From positions 1 to 24,316 of the IMG/VR virus record IMGVR_UViG_3300028597_000068: 24,316 bases of DNA. One strand, given 5' to 3'. This stretch comes from a virus. The notes beneath the pieces were generated by a model, which saw only the letters and a list, made by a program, of their open reading frames with translations, was not told the origin of the DNA and ran no database searches. Shown piece by piece: positions 19,571-24,316 of the stretch (positions are counted from its first letter, which is position 1; each line of letters starts with the position of its first letter). The translations under genes were made by a program, and so were the position numbers.

Positions 19571-21568
19571 TTAGGCGGATTCTAACGAGTTAATCATATT
19601 ACGGGCTATGATGGAGTGCCCATAGTCATTCGGGTGCAGCTGGTCCGTCGTATACATCAGGTTGTGCATGCCAGCGAAGACGGAGTAGTTGTCGATCATA
19701 TCGAACTGCCGGAGGCGCGCCACGCGGTAGATGATGTTGCGCACTTCCTGCATGTGGAATGGGAAGTCCGTAGGATCTTCATTCCCCGCAGGGTTTGCCG
19801 CCATGAGGATGACCTTCTTCCCAGTGAACGCCGCGTTATCGAGTAGAGCGTTGTACTTCACTTCGAAGTCATTACTGCCCCTAGGGCGTCCAGTGCTCCA
19901 TCCACGGTCGTTGGTGCCCAGCTGGACAAACACGAACATGTCAGTCCCAGTGATCGCCACCCCATCGCCGGAAGTATTACCGTCTAAGCAGTTAGCCAAG
20001 TACGACACGGTAGTAGTACCGCTCAGGCCTTGGTTAACGATGCGTACTTGACGCGGGATGCGGATAGAGGTCAGGCTAAGCAGTCGTTGACCAGCCAAGC
20101 CGTTACGGTTGGTGCGGATGGTGACTGTACCGTCCACGACATATGGGACAACGATTTCAATCTGCTGGTCGTAGTTAAACACATCGTCGACCAGTCCGTT
20201 GTTACCCGGCTGCACGCTGAGGTTCGTGATTACCGGAGTGCCGTTGACCAGAATGTCTACGAACGCATCCGTCGCACCTCCACCGCTGCACCGCAGACCC
20301 ATGATGAACTTCGTCCCAGTGAGCGGGAACGATACGCTGTGACCGTACTGTGCACCGGCTACCGTGTTGTTCAAGGACAGGATGAAGCCGGAAGGAGAGT
20401 TATTAGTCTGGAGATCGACCGCAGCCTGCGAGGCCCCGATGGTTTGCACATCAAAGCGGCCATATCTGGGATACATCAGCTCGATGTTCTGATATAGCAC
20501 AGTAGACTCGCCTGCCGGGCTGGCTGGCCAGTTGCTTACTATCTCTAAGAATCCGTCGCCTTTCTTGTAGTTATCCCGGATATAGCGCTTGAACTGGTTA
20601 ACGAACGTCGGCGCACCGTACATTGCTCGGATATCAGAGAGAGTATGGTCGCTAGGAGGGAACCCTGTACCCGGACTGGTGCCCGTAGCACCAACACCCC
20701 AAGTGATGGAGTCCCCGATGAAAACGATACTAAGGAACTGGCAGAACGTGTCGCACAGGCGGACCTTGAGGTCACGCAGCTGACCGCCGAAAGTATGAAA
20801 CTTAGGCATCACGCTAACAGCCGAGTTAAGCGGGATCGCCGGCTTGTTGAAGCCGTTAATTACGAATACCCCGTTGACATAGGTGTTACCAGTAGGCTCC
20901 GCAGTTACCCTCACTCGTTTGTTCCCGAGGTTGACGATCTGACCTCGGACGTTAGCCTCGAACGCGGTGAACGCGGCAGTGTCATCCGTGATCCCGTCAC
21001 CCTTGGCATTGTAAGGCGGGCTAAACGGGCCATTGGTGATTGTGGACAGCTGATTCGCCGTGGCCTGCGCGATACTCAGAGCCAACTCTGCCTGTGCCTT
21101 AACCTCGGCTAGCTCCTCCAGTGCGATGCCGCCTAGATCCCTCGCAAACTCCTGTGCCTCTAGAGCCAGCAAGTAGGAGGTTTCGGCGGTGTCCTTGGTC
21201 TCCTGTGCCATGTACAGCACTTGCCTGATTGCCAGATCGAGGTCCCGCTCCGACACAGACTGGAGGTTCTTGAAATCTACCAAGGCATACAGGTCTTGTG
21301 TTTCTCGGTAGACCCACAGCTCGGCGTCAGCTGGGATGTTGGCTTGGGTCTGGAAAGTCAGGGCGTTGACCTGAGTCAGTCCGACAGGAGTCTCGACCCG
21401 CTCGCTGGTGGCAGTGGCGGGCTGGACGATTTTAGCCTTGACATCCTCGACATTTAGGTACGGCGCCGGGTTGCCGGGCAAGTCATTCTGGTACCCGGCA
21501 AAGTCGATCTCGACTTGCATGATGCTGCCGGTCCCGGCGAACACGTTTGTGGCTAGGTAGTCGGCCAT
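19571..21568 (-). CDS. Tail fibre/spike with SGNH hydrolase domain
   Basis: A 665-residue receptor-binding protein. Residues 1-150 resemble the T7 gp17 tail-attachment domain (ELWVYRETQDLYALVDFK, then a helical stretch with QVLYMAQETKDTAETSYL). A PYNAKGDGITDDTAAF motif (about 195-210) is the start often seen in phage spike proteins with a pectate-lyase-like fold. From about 275 an SGNH/GDSL hydrolase follows: FIGDSITWG (Ser, about 281), QLGTNDRG (about 549) and DQLHPNDYGH (Asp and His, about 641-644). It would bind and possibly deacetylate surface polysaccharide. ATG 21568 has GGAG upstream; an in-frame TTG lies in the promoter and is rejected. Confidence 0.9.
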   Translation of the reverse strand: MADYLATNVFAGTGSIMQVEIDFAGYQNDLPGNPAPYLNVEDVKAKIVQPATATSERVETPVGLTQVNALTFQTQANIPADAELWVYRETQDLYALVDFKNLQSVSERDLDLAIRQVLYMAQETKDTAETSYLLALEAQEFARDLGGIALEELAEVKAQAELALSIAQATANQLSTITNGPFSPPYNAKGDGITDDTAAFTAFEANVRGQIVNLGNKRVRVTAEPTGNTYVNGVFVINGFNKPAIPLNSAVSVMPKFHTFGGQLRDLKVRLCDTFCQFLSIVFIGDSITWGVGATGTSPGTGFPPSDHTLSDIRAMYGAPTFVNQFKRYIRDNYKKGDGFLEIVSNWPASPAGESTVLYQNIELMYPRYGRFDVQTIGASQAAVDLQTNNSPSGFILSLNNTVAGAQYGHSVSFPLTGTKFIMGLRCSGGGATDAFVDILVNGTPVITNLSVQPGNNGLVDDVFNYDQQIEIVVPYVVDGTVTIRTNRNGLAGQRLLSLTSIRIPRQVRIVNQGLSGTTTVSYLANCLDGNTSGDGVAITGTDMFVFVQLGTNDRGWSTGRPRGSNDFEVKYNALLDNAAFTGKKVILMAANPAGNEDPTDFPFHMQEVRNIIYRVARLRQFDMIDNYSVFAGMHNLMYTTDQLHPNDYGHSIIARNMINSLESA

Positions 21569-21589
21569 CTCGATACTCCATGAATTTCG

Positions 21590-21616
21590 TTCTCTTGTAC
21601 TATAGGCACCCAATTA
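21590..21616 (-). promoter_or_regulatory. Phage RNA polymerase-type promoter before the tail fibre
   Basis: Identical over 27 bases to the copy at 14521-14547, with TAATTGGGTGCCTATAG as its core. It lies 22 bases upstream of the fibre start, the position of T7 promoter phi17. Transcription from it would cover fibre, holin, terminases and lysis genes. Confidence 0.72.
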
Positions 21617-21626
21617 GGGTGCCCAT
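21602..21626 (-). other. 10-bp hairpin overlapping the promoter
   Basis: ATGGGCACCC pairs with GGGTGCCTAT around a TAATT loop (one G-U pair). The right arm is the promoter core. The left-end promoter copy at 14521 lacks the left arm, so the pairing is specific to this site. It could slow transcription from upstream, act as a processing signal, or modulate the promoter. Confidence 0.6.
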
Positions 21627-21631
21627 AGACC

Positions 21632-24316
21632 TTACTGTGCCTGTAATTCGTGCAGGCCGTTAGCTACCGGGGTGAGGAACACGGTGTTCCCGCCCGGGAG
21701 CGACTTAACCAAGGCGCTCATGTCCTTGTTAGTGATGCCCCTTACCAGACCGTCAGCATAACCAATAGCCGGGATATTACCAGAGAAGCTACTTTGGCCA
21801 CTGCGTACTCCAGACATTTCCAGCCCACCCAAAGCAGCACCAGCATCCAGAATGTCACCAGCAAGACCTCCCAGCGACGCGTAGTTGAGCGTGGCTCTGG
21901 CGAGCATGCCCGGAGCAAGCTGGGTTTCAAGGTACTGTTCACGGCGGCTATCCTCCATCGTGGCGGCGTTCAGGTTGACCCGAGCCAGATGGATCGGGAC
22001 GGCAAAGGACATCTGCCCCAGCAACAGGCCCAGCGCTTTAGCCGTGCCACGGTCGGCGGCCACGCGGGAGAACTGCTTGTCCATGGCGATGATGCTGAAG
22101 GATCGGAACTGCGTCAGGATGCGCAGGAAGCTGTCGTGCATGTATGCGCCACGCTCCCCGATGAAAGTGCCTTGGATGATCTGCTTGGCACCTCGCTCCA
22201 CGGCCTGCTGCAAGGCGAGTGCCGCTTCTGGCTCTGTGGTCTGGCGGATATCCAGCGCCGTGAGGTTGCCGTCCTTGTCGAACTTGGCGATGTTGTTGAG
22301 ATCGGCCTTCAGCTTGGCTTGCAGCTCCGGGCTGATGCCCATGCTGCGCAGCGCCGCGTCATCCCCGCCGTCCCGCACCTGTCGCATCACGCGGTGCAGG
22401 ATCTGTTCGGATGCACCCCGGACTTGTGCAGCGTGCAGGTACCTAAACCCAGTCATCAAGCTCTGCGCGTTGCTGGATGCCCGCAGTACGCGGTCAAGCA
22501 TGCCCGGTGCGTCGCGGCCAGCGAGTTCGATGTTGTCCAAGTCCTGCCACGGCATGATCGCCTGATGCTCGTCACCGATACGGCCTCCGGGAATCTCCAG
22601 CGAATCCAACAGCTCGTTGGTGCGCCCCTTGCGGACATCCTGCACCAGCCGTGGAAGGTCCTTGACCATCCGCAGGGCGCTTTGCACGCCCAGTGTCGAT
22701 GCGAGGTTCGCCGTCTCCGCGATCTGCGGCATGATCGCCTGCCCGAGGCGGGACACGGCGGTCAGGATGCGCAGGTTGTCGAGGTGCCGGTTGGCTTCCT
22801 TGAAGGCCCCGCCAGTGAACTCCGCCGCGATCTGGTCGAACGCCCGCAACTCGGCAGCCGTGGTTTCATTCCCCGGTGTGCTCCTGAGCGCCGCCAGATC
22901 GCGTAGCTGCTCCAATCCCTTCCTACCCTGAATACCCCTACGGGTCAGGGTCACTTCGCCGTTCACACGCCGCGCCTGCGCCCTGTAGAGGGCCACCTGA
23001 TCCTGTACGAAGGCATCCGACAGCTCGAACTCGGCGCCAGTTTCGTCCCGCAGGACGGTCGAGGTATCGAGGTCCAGACGACCACGGGTGTGCTTCGCGC
23101 CGCCACGGCCAATGCGATCAATGTAGGCGTCGATGTCCTTGGCGCTCAGGTTGGTACCTTGAGCCAGTGCGTCCCGCAGGTTGGGTGCGGCGTGCGGGTC
23201 GAACACGTTCGCAGGCACCATACCGCCGCCCTGCGCCTCGCGGATGCTGCGGTCGATGTACCTCGCTGCCGTCTCCTTGGCGAACTTGCTGCCGTTGGAG
23301 AAGTCCTTCCATGCGTCTGCCAGCTGCCGTTCGATCTCGGCACGTACCGCGTTCTTGCGGGCCGGGTTGGATACCAGCCACCGCGCGTCGATGACGCGGG
23401 AGAAGTAACCCCGGCTGCTTTCGATGCCGCGCAGGTGCTCGCTCCCGAGGGTCTTGGCGCTGATCTGATCCTCACGCAGACGGGTGTACGCATCGTCCAT
23501 GATGTCCGCTGCCTTGGAGATCAGCGGGTGCTCGTTGGTTGGTACGCCCATGGCCCGGTTGCGGCGAGCATTGGATACGGCGCGGTTGAACTCTTCCCAG
23601 TGCCCGGCCTTCGTGAACACGTCACGGACGCTGCTGCCGCCGTTCTGGTTACGCCACGCGGTGTAGACTTCTTGGTACTGCGCGATTGGTGCGTTGTACT
23701 CCCGCTCCCGAATAGCGTGCTCCACTGCTGCCGAGCTGCGCGGGCCAGCAGCCTGAGTCGGCTGCTCCAGCAGGTTCGCCGCGATCCAGCGCATGGCTGG
23801 GTGCTTGCTCCGTGCAAGCTGCATCGCGGTGCTTTGTAGGGCGTTCGGCAGGCGCTTGGACAGGGTGTCCAGACGAGCCTCGTCGAACTGCGGGGCCTGC
23901 TCTTCCAGACGGGTCAGCATCTCGGTGTCTACCAGACGCTGGGCGTTGTCCGGCACAGTGTCCGGGGTTACACCGTAGCGCGCACCGACTTCCATGCGCT
24001 TCTCCAGTGGCCTGAACTGCGCCTCGATGCCCTTGGTCAAAGAGCCTTCGATGTCACCTTCGCCGGTGCTCTGCCCCTTCAGCTCTTCGATGTCTGGCAT
24101 CAAGCGCTGGTTGTCGGACAGCGGCTCGTGGGCTGCATTGCGCAGCGCTTGTGCCCGCTCGTACTGGATGTTCAGGGCGATCTGCCCAATCTGGTCGGAC
24201 GTTGCGCCCTCCCCTGCACGAGCCTGAGCCTCTTCCCACAAACCCTTCATGAAACGCAACTCGTTGTCGTGGATCTCTTGGGCCTGCATAGTTGCTTCGT
24301 CTGCGGCCTTGGCGCC
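21632..24316 (-). CDS. Internal virion/ejection protein, T7 gp16-like (5' end outside window)
   Basis: At least 894 residues. The frame stays open to the right edge of the window, and the first internal ATG (24289) has no ribosome binding site, so the start lies beyond. Most of the chain is helical, Ala/Arg/Glu-rich, with possible coiled coils (QYERAQALRNAAHEPLSDNQ near the visible N-terminus). The last 200 residues contain more hydrophobic, Gly/Ala-rich stretches (ALGLLLGQMSFAVPIHLARV and LGGLAGDILDAGAALGG). Position before the fibre and the size fit T7 gp16, the ejectosome protein that forms a DNA channel across the cell envelope. Any N-terminal transglycosylase would lie outside. Homology is inferred from position and composition. 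Confidence 0.7.
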   Translation of the reverse strand, partial: GAKAADEATMQAQEIHDNELRFMKGLWEEAQARAGEGATSDQIGQIALNIQYERAQALRNAAHEPLSDNQRLMPDIEELKGQSTGEGDIEGSLTKGIEAQFRPLEKRMEVGARYGVTPDTVPDNAQRLVDTEMLTRLEEQAPQFDEARLDTLSKRLPNALQSTAMQLARSKHPAMRWIAANLLEQPTQAAGPRSSAAVEHAIREREYNAPIAQYQEVYTAWRNQNGGSSVRDVFTKAGHWEEFNRAVSNARRNRAMGVPTNEHPLISKAADIMDDAYTRLREDQISAKTLGSEHLRGIESSRGYFSRVIDARWLVSNPARKNAVRAEIERQLADAWKDFSNGSKFAKETAARYIDRSIREAQGGGMVPANVFDPHAAPNLRDALAQGTNLSAKDIDAYIDRIGRGGAKHTRGRLDLDTSTVLRDETGAEFELSDAFVQDQVALYRAQARRVNGEVTLTRRGIQGRKGLEQLRDLAALRSTPGNETTAAELRAFDQIAAEFTGGAFKEANRHLDNLRILTAVSRLGQAIMPQIAETANLASTLGVQSALRMVKDLPRLVQDVRKGRTNELLDSLEIPGGRIGDEHQAIMPWQDLDNIELAGRDAPGMLDRVLRASSNAQSLMTGFRYLHAAQVRGASEQILHRVMRQVRDGGDDAALRSMGISPELQAKLKADLNNIAKFDKDGNLTALDIRQTTEPEAALALQQAVERGAKQIIQGTFIGERGAYMHDSFLRILTQFRSFSIIAMDKQFSRVAADRGTAKALGLLLGQMSFAVPIHLARVNLNAATMEDSRREQYLETQLAPGMLARATLNYASLGGLAGDILDAGAALGGLEMSGVRSGQSSFSGNIPAIGYADGLVRGITNKDMSALVKSLPGGNTVFLTPVANGLHELQAQ

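Noticed and set aside
1-24316. Search for tRNA genes, integrase, insertion sequences and a single-subunit RNA polymerase
   Set aside because: None was seen by eye. The polymerase is expected outside the left edge. This does not exclude a degenerate tRNA.

Overview
The window is part of a lytic, T7-like podovirus genome (Autographiviridae type, closest in layout to phiKMV-like phages), GC-rich and probably infecting a Gram-negative host: it has an Rz/Rz1 spanin pair with a lipobox and a SAR endolysin. All convincing genes lie on the minus strand, so the genome reads from high to low coordinates. Many neighbours overlap by 1 to 4 bases (ATGA, GTGA, TAATG), and most starts carry AGGAGA-type ribosome binding sites. 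Gene identities come from motifs and synteny read by eye; no database search was run.

Late arm (24316 to 15027, in transcription order): the C-terminal part of a large internal virion protein (T7 gp16 position), a phage-type promoter, a tail fibre with a T7 gp17-like N-terminus and an SGNH/GDSL hydrolase domain, a small holin, small and large terminase subunits, a hypothetical protein, a repetitive possible head-fibre protein, a SAR endolysin, Rz, the overlapping Rz1 lipoprotein, and a last beta-rich hypothetical protein. Holin and endolysin are separated by about 2.9 kb.

Junction and early control region (15026 to 13371, no convincing gene): this is where the right end of a T7-like genome meets its left end, so the window probably comes from a circularised or concatemeric assembly with the terminal repeat collapsed. 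In the direction of transcription it holds: a stretch with short repeats and a possible opposite-strand promoter plus broken reading frame; a second copy of the phage-type promoter (position of T7 phiOL); a GACA-rich low-complexity tract; four sigma70 promoters, all TTGACA with 17-base spacers (equivalent to T7 A1-A3); and a hairpin-rich leader with GNRA tetraloops.

Early and middle genes (13370 to 7274): mostly small unknown proteins, plus a signal-peptide protein, a GNAT-like acetyltransferase, a protein kinase resembling the kinase domain of T7 gp0.7, a very acidic 93-residue protein (possible DNA mimic), and a 2OG-Fe(II) dioxygenase directly upstream of the primase. A 32-base element ending in the ribosome binding site is repeated before three genes, with a shorter fourth copy.

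Replication genes (7277 to 1): primase, small peptides, DnaB/gp4-like helicase, a small unknown, family A DNA polymerase, a probable ssDNA-binding protein, 5'-3' exonuclease and a truncated endonuclease VII. Primase and helicase are separate genes, unlike T7 gp4. No single-subunit RNA polymerase gene is in the window; in phiKMV-like phages it lies beyond endonuclease VII, outside the left edge.
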